DNA from: Cyclospora cayetanensis
Lineage: Eukaryota > Apicomplexa > Conoidasida > Eucoccidiorida > Eimeriidae
Reading direction: 5' to 3'
Assembly: GCF_002999335.1 (NCBI RefSeq)
Contig: NW_020312147.1
Coordinates: forward strand, 434,001 to 498,000
Length of the DNA stretch: 64,000 nt
In this document: positions 11,401-22,600 of the stretch, piece by piece
How positions within the stretch are numbered: position 1 is the first letter of the stretch
Layout of the letters: every line of letters starts with the position of its first letter
The notes under the pieces: model-generated
Told to the model about the DNA's origin: nothing
Seen by the model: the letters and a program-made list of their open reading frames with translations, nothing else
The model's database searches: none
Position numbers and translations under genes: made by a program

Positions 11401-13105
11401 ATGATTTCCTAGGGACTATCTATATAATAATTGCGCGTTCTTTAGTGCGTCTACCTGTTTCTGGGCTAGCGTCCTACTCGGCAAATAAAGCTGTTGTTTC
11501 ATGTGCCCGCGGCCAGTCGATAGAAGCGTAGACGCCTTTGTGCAGATACGCTGGATTATATGGTGGAACTACAAAATTTTCCAAATACAGTTGAAGATAT
11601 CTTTGTACATAATCTTGCGCCCATCCTTCCATCTCCACAAAATTGGATGAGATATCCTACATGGTCTGCTGTAATGAGTGCCTACACATGCACATGCGTG
11701 CCTACGTGTATCTGAATGCATGCACACGTCTTGTGGTGCAGGAAAACTGTGAGTACGAGGTGCAGTGGCGAGGCTCGCTCTACCCGACAGCAATAACACG
11801 AGCTAACAACCAGCGGGCCGGCAGGCAGTGGGCGTGGACCATCGGGTCTCCACGCCTTGTCAGCGAAGTCCTGTACGCCACCGAGATAGTGCGCACTGAG
11901 AAGGGGGCCATACATGTAGGAGTTGCTACAGACGACCACGGGAACAAGGGCAGTAAGGATTCCACTTGAATCGGGGTTTACGGCAAATGAGGTTGCTGGA
12001 TGTACAGCCGTGCAGAGCATTGAGCATTTGTTCAGGAGTTCCTGCCTACGATGCAAGCTTTTGGCCGTGTCTACGGCCGAGGCTAAATTAGCTGTACAAG
12101 ATGCCTGCCTCCCTAATATTCATCTTTCTCGATCGCTTGTTATCGTGGGTTGCCTATCTGAATTGCTCCTTGTGTGTGGACCGCAGAACTGGCGTGTTAC
12201 TTCGACCACGAGGCCAAGGCCTTCGTTACGGCAAGTATCGGGACTGATCCACTGTGGGTGAAAACTGTAGAAAACAGTATTTGGGTATAAGCTAGAGTAA
12301 GCATCATTCTAGTGTGATGAAGTTACCACTGCTAAGCAGTATGTCACAAAAACCAGTGATAGGGCCATCAAGCACCCACACAAATCACCTGCAAAGCGGA
12401 AAGCTCGATTGCCTTCGGGGACTAGCCATTCCTCGCACTCCTACGTTCACCATCAACTAGCGGTACACATCTAATATTGATGATCCCGAAGAAGTATACA
12501 CATTTCCGTGATTAATCTGAGTGGATGCATTTACTGCGGATACAGTACGCAGACATACATTGAAACATGCATGCACACACCTGCGTGCGTAACGACATGA
12601 AAAAAGCAACGAGCCTTGTGCCGTGTGCCAAACCTTTTGCGCTCCCTCAGTTCTTCTGCGTACCACACAGTTCACCCCACTCCGGTTTGTACTTGGAAGC
12701 GAAGTCTCAGGCGTGGAGATATAGTGGCCCTAAGGTTATCGGTCGGCATAAGTGCACTGCACATCACGATTCAAATTTTGAGAACCTCAATGAAAGCCTC
12801 GTTCGTGCTACCTCATAAAGTACCAGTTGTAAGCCAGCCAGGGGACTATGCAACCCAAGTATTTTGGTGCATTTTTAGTAGAAAACCGAATGGACGCGCC
12901 CCTCGCAGCTTCTTGACAGTGCATGGGTGCTCTATATTTTTAACTTGGCTTTTCTGCGGTTTCGCACGTTTCTTGTTTGCAGTCCTATCCGTGCCGAATT
13001 CTTAAAAAGCCATTCATCCAGGTCTATCCGTTCTTCGAGACCCTGAACTGTGGCGATACCTTGGCGCTCCCTGAGTTGCAGACGGACCTCTTCAATAGCT
13101 CCTAG
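8463..13105 (+). CDS. BTB/BACK-domain protein, possible SPRY-like C-terminus
   Basis: Exons in matching phase: 8977-9097, 9375-9462, 9671-9903, 10293-10345, 10515-10631, 10913-11059, 11742-11952, about 12187-12253, about 12651-12838 and 12983-13105 (TAG). A 5' exon around 8552-8675 holds TCDLMVVLMPF, like a BTB beta-strand; ATGs occur at 8463 and 8583, so the start is uncertain. BTB marks: FKIPVHSAILRLSSPIW (the H-x-x-(I/V)-L-x-x-x-S core) and CIINYIYG. A BACK-like helical region follows: LEASRFKIDKICKEVL, then LILEH/DNLQLDEMQVYLSAAAWL. The C-terminal 150-180 residues (AIHVGVATDDHG, RRGDIVALRL, PFFETLNCGDTLAL) suggest a SPRY/PHR-type beta fold; this is weaker. BTB-BACK proteins are commonly substrate adaptors for cullin-3 ubiquitin ligases. 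It converges with the S28 peptidase gene, 271 bp apart. Confidence 0.7.
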
Positions 13106-13376
13106 AAGACATGGAGCTTCAGATGTGAAGCCGTCGTTAGTTTGGCGGATTGCTGCATTCTGGTAGCCCCTGAGTTGGGGGCCCCTAAAGGCTTTTGGCA
13201 AAAGGATTCAGGCCGAAGATAGGCCTAAGGACAGTCCTTGCAAGCCTGCTAGCCCACCAGGCGTTCCCTTCTTGCTAGGATCGCTCTTGGTGCAGCAGTA
13301 AATGGCATCGAGGACGCTCTTCTTTCAATTAATTATAAATAGAGGACCGAAGCCCAAGGCATTCGTTTCGTTCGCG

Positions 13377-16300
13377 CTAGAGCTCGGAAGTGGAGAAACT
13401 GTAGATTGTGGTTCCGCTTGCATAACTTTTAGAATCATTTGTTACGGTCTCTACATTAGGTATAGTACCGCTGCTTATTGCTGCATAATGCCTCTCGATA
13501 AATCCTTTGACCGCCTCCTTAATGGCTTCTCTACCCTCACGCAACAGCGTGCTATCCGACGCTGCGGGCTCATAGAAGTCCATACAATGAGATCCTCCCT
13601 AACGTCGCAAAAAACACGCACAAAGCCAAGAGGGACCTGGGGCTGAATCGTACAGCATCAATAAGGATTACGAGAAAGATGGGTGCTCCCACTGCGCAGC
13701 AGATGGAAATATGCTGTGTACTACCGCGGTAGTTAGGCGTGATGATGTACTTCGATAACGAAAGCTGAGACGTGCTGTTTTTCTTGTGTGAGTGGGTCAA
13801 CGTGGAGGATCGAGAGACGGCTCCATGGGTCGACCTTTCCGTTAGTAAAGTGAATCTCTGAGGCTGCACCGAGAATCCCCAGTTGTCTTCCACCCCCCCA
13901 GGCGTTCGTCTCCTGTATGCCCCGGTCGGTGAACAAGCCCTCTGTCATACACCAAAACGTCAGCCCCAATTCAAGGCTTTCATGGCCTCGGGTAAACATA
14001 ACAATCTGTTGGTTTGCAACAGCTTATTACATGGGGGCTCAAAAGACGATGTACAGCTTTGAGGATACGGAATATCTGGTTGCCTATATGCCACAGTTGG
14101 GTTTGGTTGTCCTTACTTGGGAGAGGGAAGAGCTTGTTGCAGACATCAAGATGGAACTGCACGTTGATAGACTGAGGACGCAAACTCCCGGGATATCCAA
14201 CCTGAGCAGTACACAGCGGATTAAGAGGTACAGAGGTCATCAAAACCCGCACGCATCTGCGCGGCACCGTCAGCACAGAGCAAAGCACGGCTGGCAACAA
14301 TTAGCAAGTAGGAATCATGATTTATAAGGCAGCAATGGTTTTGGTTCAAGGGCTTGCCCGACCTGCCAAAAACCAAACTGAGCACAACTCTGCCACATCC
14401 ACAGCCTTGTATTCGACAGTATAGAGTTATCTGCAAAGCACAGGTTCCAAACACTTCTCTGAATGCAATGAACGCCAGGACAAGTAAAGCCATGGTAGCA
14501 TAAGTCTGAAAAATGTGGGAGCACCACACTGCGGGGGAGCTACTGATATCATAGGAGCCCCTTGAAATATCAAGGCGATTATAAACACACGTAAATGCCC
14601 AGTCGCACGGCGAAAACTAGTCCATGTACCAGAACAACTACAAAACTTGGGATGAAATTCCGAAGTCTAAAACGTACCAAGTTTGGTTTCCGTCGCTGCA
14701 AGCATATTTACGTCCTTGCATTTCGCCTTTTTCCTCTTTAGGGATTCTGCAAAGTATTGTGCGAGACCCTGAAGAAGGCGCTCTTCTCTTCGGCTTTTCT
14801 CTGTGTGTGCCTCGGAGCTTTGTACTGCTTGGCCTCGTCCGTGGCTGCCGCTCAGTGCCTCCTCTCTGACCTCCCCTGCCTCCCTCTCTACCGGGTTCCC
14901 TGCAACTTCCTGAGCAGCCTCTCCCTGAAGCTCCCCTTTCCTTGCGTCACTGCGGTGGAACTTCTCATTTAGGTGGAACTTTTCATGCGCGTTAAAGCCG
15001 CTGAATTTCCCGGCAATAGTCTCGGTCAGCGTATCTGCAGCTCCCTCATGCGTTGGCCCCGCAAGGGCTCCTAATAGCGTGCAGAAACTGTCAATCAAAG
15101 GACGCTCAACGGGCCTATTATACTGCAAATCACCAACGGAAAACCCTATTTCCTCACTTAGTCAGCAAAACTACTGCCTTCCCAGCGCTCTGTGTGCTCA
15201 ACAGGGTCAGGATTGTAAGCCGTAAGTCTTACTTGAACAGCTTCCGCAACTGCGTCAACGATGGAGTACAGGAACGCCACTTTTTCCTGAGTGCTGCTGC
15301 TCGCAACACCTTGGCATCCAAACCGACGAAGCTCCTCATCCTGCTCACAAACCCTATACCGTAAATTCTGGGGTTTCATTAGCCATACGCCTTATCTCTT
15401 AGCGACAAAACATTTCAAATCTGGGGCTTTTGGGCTTTCAGCATGTAAGCAGGGCGCGAATTCGCTAGTGTCCGCATTCACGTGTAGAATTTGAGATTTA
15501 CGATGTGTCCTTCATTGATTTTGTTGTTGAGGGCTGCAAAAGCAGCGGCAGCAGCGTCTCTGCAGGAATTGGGAAGACTGTTTTTAACAACAGAATCGAA
15601 AGCTCGGAACTCCTCAATAGCTTTAATGGGGGAGGATGAACTGATGGCCCCAGATATGAGGAATGGATATTTCATGCGGCTAAAGGCAGCCAAAGCTCCT
15701 GATGCACCCGAAAACCACAATGCCCCAATCCAAAACGCCAAGCTCTGCACCCTCAACCTAAACTCCCGGACAGGCAGTGTTAAGATAAAGGCGCAAATCT
15801 TGATGCCATTCCTCACGCTATCTGAGGTAACTACTAGTTCACTTGCGAATTCGATTATATGCACAATGAAATTGAAGGGAATCGGGGCCAATGACAGCGG
15901 ATGGGGACGAATGCATGCATCGAATGCTATATGCACGTTCTCGTGCTACAGCGCACCTGGGTAGGAGCACCCAAACACGACTACCGGTATCTCGTGTGGG
16001 GAGACACCTTGGGCCTTTGCTCTCTTGAGTCTTTCCGTCGTTACGAATAAGGCCAAGTCAGCCAAAGCCTTGAAGGAGAGAGGCAGCGAAATATGGCGCA
16101 GAGTGCCACCGAAAGACACAATACAAGAAGGCGTGACGGAACAAAAGGCTCGAAGGGAGGAAGTCAGGAGATGACATGGAGAATCACGAGCATCAGTCCA
16201 TCAAGCGAAAGGCAGAAGAGCCTGAAGGTGAGAGTGCACCAGTAGCAGCAGTTTGCATAGCAGTATCCGGCTACTAGACCCCTTGACCGGAGACAGAGAT

Positions 16301-17358
16301 GACCCTCTTTTTCCACAGGTCCACGTTTGTTGCTTGAGACCTCAAACTGTGAACCCTACATACAAGCCCCTAAAGCATAGGGACAAACCTGCTGTATAGT
16401 AAGCCATCTGAGGCTCGTTGAGTCTGAAGAGGGTAGAGGCTTTGATTGCCCGTAGAATCGATGCTCAAGGGCATATGCATCAGCGGAGAAGGTTGTGCGA
16501 AGGATCGCAAAGTGACCTGAAGCCCCCCCACACACACACACACAGAGGCAGAGAGAGGGACAGAGACAAGGGGTGTGAAACTCGCATGGGAAAGAAGCCG
16601 AAGGCGACTACGCTGACAAGGAGGTACTCCAATAAAGCAAAGAGACAGCAGAAATTTCAGTGACAATTCCTCACGGCAGAAGTAAAAACCAGAGACTCAC
16701 TGAAGGACGCATGAATATCAGAGGAAGGGCGCAAAAGAAACCATGGCCATCAGGAATCCTTCAAAGAATAACCGATGCGATGCATTAAAAAGCACTGGAC
16801 GAAAATCGTTGTAGCCTCAGCAGCAGGCGCGGACCTTCTGTGATATCTGTAGGTAAAATCTCTGCTTCACCCCCGATGTATACGAACATCGGCGTGGGCA
16901 GATTTTGCTGCTGCTGCTGCTGGTGTTGGTCCTTGGGGTGCAAGAATTCAAAGTAACGCTGCCTCCAGGTGAGTCCCTCTGCCTGGATGACTGGGTCGAA
17001 ATGATCTAGGGGCTGCTCTATCCATTTGGTTTCCACAGCCGCCTCGCGCTGCTGCAGCAGAACTTGCAAAGGCAGCACAAAGGGTAACGAAGGCCTGGAG
17101 ATACTAGCAGCAACATATGCACCCCTCTAAAATTGCAGCAACTCAAATATGCACCCAGCTGCTGCTTCAGCACTATCGGCTCCTACTGCTGCCGTAGCAG
17201 CTGAAGTATCAACCTACCGTTTGTCTTGTACGGTACAAGTCATGGGCAAAGGTATGGGGTCTTCCGAAGAGGAACCATTTTGTTGATGATACCTGCTGAG
17301 GCTGCAGTAATAGCAGCAGGCGCAGGAAGTGGAGAATGGTTGCATGTAGGATTGTCAT
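13377..17358 (-). CDS. Serine carboxypeptidase, family S28
   Basis: Eleven exons join in perfect phase on the minus strand: 17358-17218, 17048-16835, 16516-16389, 16068-15957, 15698-15502, 15367-15233, 15122-14678, 14430-14363, 14201-14117, 13941-13751 and 13598-13377 (stop). The total is 645 residues. A hydrophobic N-terminus (MTILHATILHFLRLLLLLQ) is a likely signal peptide. The family landmarks are in order: WIEQPLDHFDP, MFVYIGGEAEI, ALEHRFYGQS, the nucleophile motif FGCSYPG (split by an intron), RMKYPFLISGAI, WMWQSCAQFGF, FHLDVCNKLF, IHFTNGKVDPW (catalytic Asp) and GSHCMDF (catalytic His). The whole Ser-Asp-His triad is present. S28 enzymes (Pro-X carboxypeptidase, DPP7, thymus-specific protease) remove residues after proline in acidic or secretory compartments; the HC-M-D form is closest to the thymus-specific branch. 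Exon 2 carries a short polyglutamine run, and exon 7 a charged Ala/Glu/Lys-rich insertion of roughly 100 residues. Confidence 0.93.
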
Positions 17359-18050
17359 GCTTAGCTCAGTGCTCCTACCCAATGCTGCAGCAGCACACAT
17401 AGCGGCTGCGGCTCTTTTGGTGCTCCATGCTCCATGCAACAGTGCAGTGCCTCAGGCAAGAAAGCCCTGCTGTCTCAAAATTCATGCTGTTGTTGCATGC
17501 TGTGGCCCGGCGCTACCTGCTGCCGCTACAATGGCCCCGCTGTAGTCGAACTTCATGTAGCATAAGGCACACAAGTATAGACCGTCTGCCGCTCCCGAAG
17601 CTGCTGAAATAAGAGTTGTAGTAAAAGGAACGTCCTGCATATAATCAAAGTGTAGAACGAGCGCCGCTGCCTTCTCATCTCCGCCCCTATTCCGCCGCTG
17701 GAACTCCTTCCGGTAGCCTGTGCCCCCGAGCGATGCACAATCGAGAGCCATTATCTGCGACTGCTGTTCCCCCGTGATCGTCAGATCAGTGTTCGAATTA
17801 TTTGGGTGCTTAAACTTGTTTCGCTGAGCAGTTTGGTTGCTGTTGCCTTTGAGAAAGCAGCGGCGGGGACCAGACCAGCAGCAGGCGTTATCAATGGATC
17901 GGCACCATGGAACCTCCCTGACGTGGGGACAGTGCGAACAACAGCAGCTCTCCCCAAGTAGGGGAGTTGTTAAAGCTCATCTGCCGGGCGGTACAGGCAA
18001 GAAGAGGGCAAACAGTGGCCCTAGTAGGGCGTCTAACAACCTCGGTGAAA
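17359..18050. promoter_or_regulatory. Shared upstream region of two divergent genes
   Basis: This 692-bp gap separates the start codons of the S28 peptidase (-) and the signal-peptide/TM protein (+), so both promoters and 5' UTRs must lie in or near it. It is rich in CTG/CAG triplets (for example 17500-17530). Open frames on both strands here look like by-products of this repeat bias. No specific promoter element can be named. Confidence 0.5.
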
Positions 18051-19241
18051 ATGATATCTAGTTCGTACGTTGTTGCCTCATTACTGCTGCAGTTCGATGC
18101 TTTCGCCTTGGCACATGCAAACGGTGTCTCTCTCGACCACACTGACGTGAGTACAGCAACCACTGCTGCCTCCTCAGTAGGGGCAACCAAAGAGCTGGGG
18201 TTGCCCACCGGCATTGTGGCACGTTTTACCCTTGGAGGGGATCGTGGATATGAGGTGCCCATAAATTTGGGGCCACGGTCAGACGACCCTTCTCCTAGAC
18301 GTGATGTTGTAAATAGTGCAGTAAAAGGTGCTACCGCTGGGCTGGTGTGTATGCTGCTGATCACCATTCTTTCGGACATCCTTCATCTTTCAAAGGCTAG
18401 GCGGCAAAGGAAAGCTACACAGAAGGAAGCTAAGGCACTTACTGCACAGCGACTTGCTGCCCTAGCTTTTATGCGGAAGGCATCAGGGCTTTTGCTGCAG
18501 ATGCAGGAGCAGATGGAACGACAGCGTCAACAAGAGCTGCAGCATCAGATGCTAGCTACAGCTGCAGATATTGAGCAAAACGTGGTGATCCTAGGTGTGC
18601 TACCGGAAACAACAAGCGTTGTAAGTCAACTGATCGACCGCCTTCTGCTGGCAGCGGGTGCACGGACGCCCATGGAACATGAGCAACGGCAACTGGAAGT
18701 ACAACTAGAGAAGCAGCGAAATAAGGGAGAGGCAAGGATGCCGCAGATCGGGATTGAGTATGACATGGCATTCGGACTTGATGCTGAGGCGCCAGCGCTA
18801 TCTGCTGCACAGGGCAGCACTGTTAGTACCTACGGCAGCAGCAAAAATAAAAACACCAGCACCTTTGAACCTTCCCCCATCGCGTTGGAACTCACAGAAG
18901 GGGTGGATCCTTGGAGGAACCCCAGATTGCCATACGACCAAGACGAGGTCTTACTGAAGTCGCAGGCCATGCTCAAGGATCCGTTGTTGGATACCCATGC
19001 GGTTTTGGAAGGCACCCAAGGGCCCCTGGAGGCTCTCGAGGGCATCGTGGATGTTTCTGGTTTGCTCTCAGAAAACAGGGACCTAACAAGCAAAGATCTA
19101 CATGCCATTGTATCAGCCTTAAAGTTGCCCCTCCTTGTGGGCTTCAGTGTGGCGGAGGGTGAGGGCAACCGGAACTCTCCAGCCACCCAGAACATGGGGG
19201 AGCGAGGCGCTTCAGAGCTCAGTGAAGACACCCCCGAGTAA
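18051..19241 (+). CDS. Single-exon secreted or membrane protein, unknown function
   Basis: The frame is open from 17967, but the ATG at 18051 gives a convincing signal peptide (MISSSYVVASLLLQFDAFALA) and is preferred; the protein is then 396 residues. After a luminal stretch of about 75 residues comes one transmembrane helix (AGLVCMLLITILSDILHL, about residues 91-108). A basic, Ala/Gln/Lys-rich segment with coiled-coil character follows (about 110-220, including MQEQMERQRQQELQHQM), then an acidic, low-complexity C-terminal half. No enzyme motif is visible. The layout of signal peptide, short ectodomain, TM and long tail is common among coccidian secretory-organelle and surface proteins, but no family is recognised. 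It lacks introns, unlike every other well-resolved gene here. Confidence 0.65.
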   Translation: MISSSYVVASLLLQFDAFALAHANGVSLDHTDVSTATTAASSVGATKELGLPTGIVARFTLGGDRGYEVPINLGPRSDDPSPRRDVVNSAVKGATAGLVCMLLITILSDILHLSKARRQRKATQKEAKALTAQRLAALAFMRKASGLLLQMQEQMERQRQQELQHQMLATAADIEQNVVILGVLPETTSVVSQLIDRLLLAAGARTPMEHEQRQLEVQLEKQRNKGEARMPQIGIEYDMAFGLDAEAPALSAAQGSTVSTYGSSKNKNTSTFEPSPIALELTEGVDPWRNPRLPYDQDEVLLKSQAMLKDPLLDTHAVLEGTQGPLEALEGIVDVSGLLSENRDLTSKDLHAIVSALKLPLLVGFSVAEGEGNRNSPATQNMGERGASELSEDTPE

Positions 19242-19664
19242 CTCAAAAAACCTTACTAAGAAGGATTAGTGACAACTAATTTCTCCTCAGCTCCATCCTA
19301 GGGTGAGTTTGAAGGAAGTGCCTTGAGAGGTCAACAGATGCCATTCGTGGCAGAACTGTGGAACGAGCCCAGCGCATGGTGTGCCTGCTGGCGGTGAAAG
19401 AGTGGAAAACAGGGTAGACAACCGTAGACATCTTGTGCAGGTGGCGCCTGGGGTTATAAGGTTAATGCTGCGTAATCAGGGAATTTTCTGGAATGCAATT
19501 TTAGAGTATTGAGGTGAATTCCCCTAGGACCTTCTGTAAGTTTCTTCTTAGTTGAGCTCCTGACCGTTCTCTATCCACACGCCACGAGTTTGGTGGCGCA
19601 GTCTTTTCTGTGCTCACAGACAGACACATGCGGAAAAGGCGCAAATACCCTAATCGAAAAGCGC
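19242..19664. other. No supported gene (convergent 3' ends)
   Basis: Intergenic sequence between the stop of the signal-peptide/TM protein (+) and the 3' end of the exonuclease-like gene (-). No open frame or repeat of note. Both 3' UTRs presumably lie here. Confidence 0.5.
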
Positions 19665-22600
19665 TCAGCCCTGTAAATTAGGTGCTCTATTCGCACAAGC
19701 AACACAGCTATTTCGCTCATGGGATAGTGGACCTTCAAATTTAGGGGTTAAAGTGTACGCTTTGGGGTTACCGAATAATAAAGCATGTACTCCCGAACCT
19801 CCAAGGATGGATTTTGGATATAACTGCAGTTGCCTGAGTCGTCGCTCAAGAACTAGGAGAGAAAAGCTCTCGTCTGCTACATCATATAGCACATGAGGGT
19901 CGAGGGGCCTTCTGTTGAGAGCGCTGCTGCGATAGGTGCTGGAAGGCTCCGACAGGCCACCCATGCTACCCCCCAGCAGAGCGCTTCTTAAGAGGCTTAG
20001 AGTCCGACGAGTGCCTGAAGGAAACGCTGACTTCGTGACAAGAAAACAAAATGAATACTATAATTTACGGCATGCGAATTCAGGATTTTATCGAGGCTTT
20101 GGGACCTACCCACGGTCAAGACTTCTGTTCCTGTTTCCATTTCATAGAGATCCTCTTCCGATTGATGCTGGTTATTGAGCAGGTCCCTAAAGAGCCTCTC
20201 GTTGCGGTACGTCAGGGATTCTGTGAACTGTTCATCTCTTCGAATCGCGTCCGCTTCAGGGCGCATGATCCTTACCCTTCTGTGAATCCGAGGCTGCCTG
20301 CATCCTCACAGCTGACACACAATGGCTCGAGTAAATGCCGAAGTAGGTCCGCAACAGCAGGAATCGGCAGGAGCACTTGAACGCGTTTGTCTCGGTCTAG
20401 AGTTTGGATGTACGGACCTGAGGTCAATACAGTGGACAAGTGAGCCCAGGGGTTCTTGGAAGGGAACAGGACCCACGGCGAGCCTCTCAAGCGTTTCCTT
20501 CGCATCAAATACGACCTTCACCAGAAGGGGATTTGTTAGCAGCCACTGAAGTAGCCGCTCTACGGCTGTAACATATGCTGTCTGCCTGTTTAGGAGGTCA
20601 ACGATAAGCGTCCCCGAGGAAACGGAGAGACACATAAGAGATGCCGTATGAGGAGGGGCCCCAATCACACGCAGCCCAACTGCAAGAGGCAGCAAACCAG
20701 CAATTCCAGGCTCTCCAATCTCAAGAGGAAACAAAAATTCCCCGTGGGGGCCGCCCTTCAAGGGACCCCAAAATTCCCCGTTCCGGGCTGCGAAGCTTCC
20801 CGATGAGGTGTCTGTGGCGGGAGGAGACGCCCCACAGGGAGGGGCACCCAGAGATGCTTCTACTCTGGCCCTCGTAGAGGGCCCGCATGCGAAGCGGTTG
20901 CGCTCCTGGAGATCTTGTAGCGAAAACCGCCGGTGGCGCACGAGCGAATACACAGTAGAATCCGTCACGGGTCGCTCTGGGATCGGTGTGCCACCCCGGA
21001 CAAGTGTCTCTTTGATGTCTTGATCCGTCTCTAAAATCTTAGTTTGCTGCTGCTGCTGCCGCCTAAGAGCCTCGAAGTACTCTCCAATTTCTTGGGGTGT
21101 CCTGATAAAACGAACTGCAGATGCCGGCAACAAGCAAGGAATACCGTTACCGCTGCCTGGAGCAGCAATGCAGACAGCATCGTGTTTCTGTGCGCTTGGA
21201 TCAATATTCAGAGATGTTGTTTCACTTTTTGACGAGGGCCTCTGATTGGTGGGCCGTGAGGTGGAGGACTCCGAACGGGGTGACCCTTCGCTGGATTGGA
21301 ATCTCAGGCGACGACTCATCAGGAATGCCCAGGGATCCAACGGCAGACCTGCAGCCAAGTAAATACAAAAGCTACATGGACCTTGACACTTAATTGACGC
21401 GGCAAGGGACAGGGCAAGGAGAATGCAGTGGAAAAGGTAGGTGGTGGTGGTGGTGGTGGTGTGTGTGTGTCTCTGTGTGTGTGTGTGTGTCTGCGTAGGT
21501 CGCCTACGGCGCTGACGGTAAAGTCCATTATGTCTGCATCCTTCTTATGTCATGCTACGCAATACATATGATAAACCTCTACATGCTTATTCAAATTAGC
21601 AGTTGAAAATCGAAAGGGTATACAATGCATGATGCGCCGTCTCTAGAGAAAACAATAAGCGCAGACCGTACTCCTAGACGTCCAAATGTGTAGCACCAGC
21701 AAACAGGTGAACACACCGGTACGGGGGTCTTTGTCTTCCAGAAGCGATGCAGCTGCTCTCTGCAGAGCAGAACCCCTTATGCATCCAAAAACATGTAAAA
21801 GAAATGCCTCGCTCTGTCGCTGCTGGGCCACGTCGATGAAGTTTCGCCAAGAAATAGACGTGCCCTTCAGAGGCCGGCACAGGGCCTCGCGAGACTCAGT
21901 CATGGTCAGATTCTCAGCCTGGAAACCACAGAAAACCCATACTCTGAGCCCTATGACTTAACCCTACTTGCCGAGGACGCACTAACTCTGGCATGCTAAG
22001 TGCTGGTAATACAATAAGAAAGCAGACAGAGGCACGTGCTGCCACTATTCATATAGGCGAAAAGCAAATCACAGGGAAGCCGTCTATGCCTAACATGGGC
22101 TTCTAAATTCTGTAACATGCTTTATCGATGCGTAAACAGGGTAGAAGAGCTTTCGGGAATAGTCTTGGGCTTGCTACCGGTAACGCCCATAGGCCCTAGA
22201 GGAAATCATACATTTTCGGGGTTCTCTGCAGCCCAGCAGGCAGCAAAGATTTTGGGAGCCTCAAAGAGAGGACGACCCTGAGTTTCGCAGAGCCGACTGA
22301 GGAGGGTGCTTAGAGACATCGGACTGAGTCGTGTAGGCAGCTGCTGAAGCATCAAGTTCTGATGCTCTTGTTCGTGGTGCTGTGCCCCTTCGTCATCTTG
22401 CTGCTGCTGCACCTGATGTTTGTGTTGATATTCCGGCTGCTGCTTGGGCTGAAGTAGTATGCATAGCATGTCTAAAAAGCGCAGAGGCCCTACTACCGCT
22501 AGCAGTTTGTCCAAGTTGACTGCTTCGGCGCTGCGGGGCATTAGCGCGAAATGCCTGGAGGACCAAATACAGCGAACAAAGGGATACCGAGCCCCCATGT

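Noticed and set aside
13733..13760. The HHHA end of a minus-strand frame as the peptidase's catalytic histidine
   Set aside because: The exon ends before it at a GTACAT donor. The next exon begins GGSHCMDF, which matches the family's histidine motif and keeps phase.
15660..15740. Apparent loss of the catalytic serine in the S28 peptidase (a G-A-S-G-A reading instead of G-x-S-Y-x-G)
   Set aside because: That reading runs through an intron. The exon 16068-15957 supplies FGCSYPG and splices in phase to ALAAFSRMKYP, so the nucleophile motif is intact.
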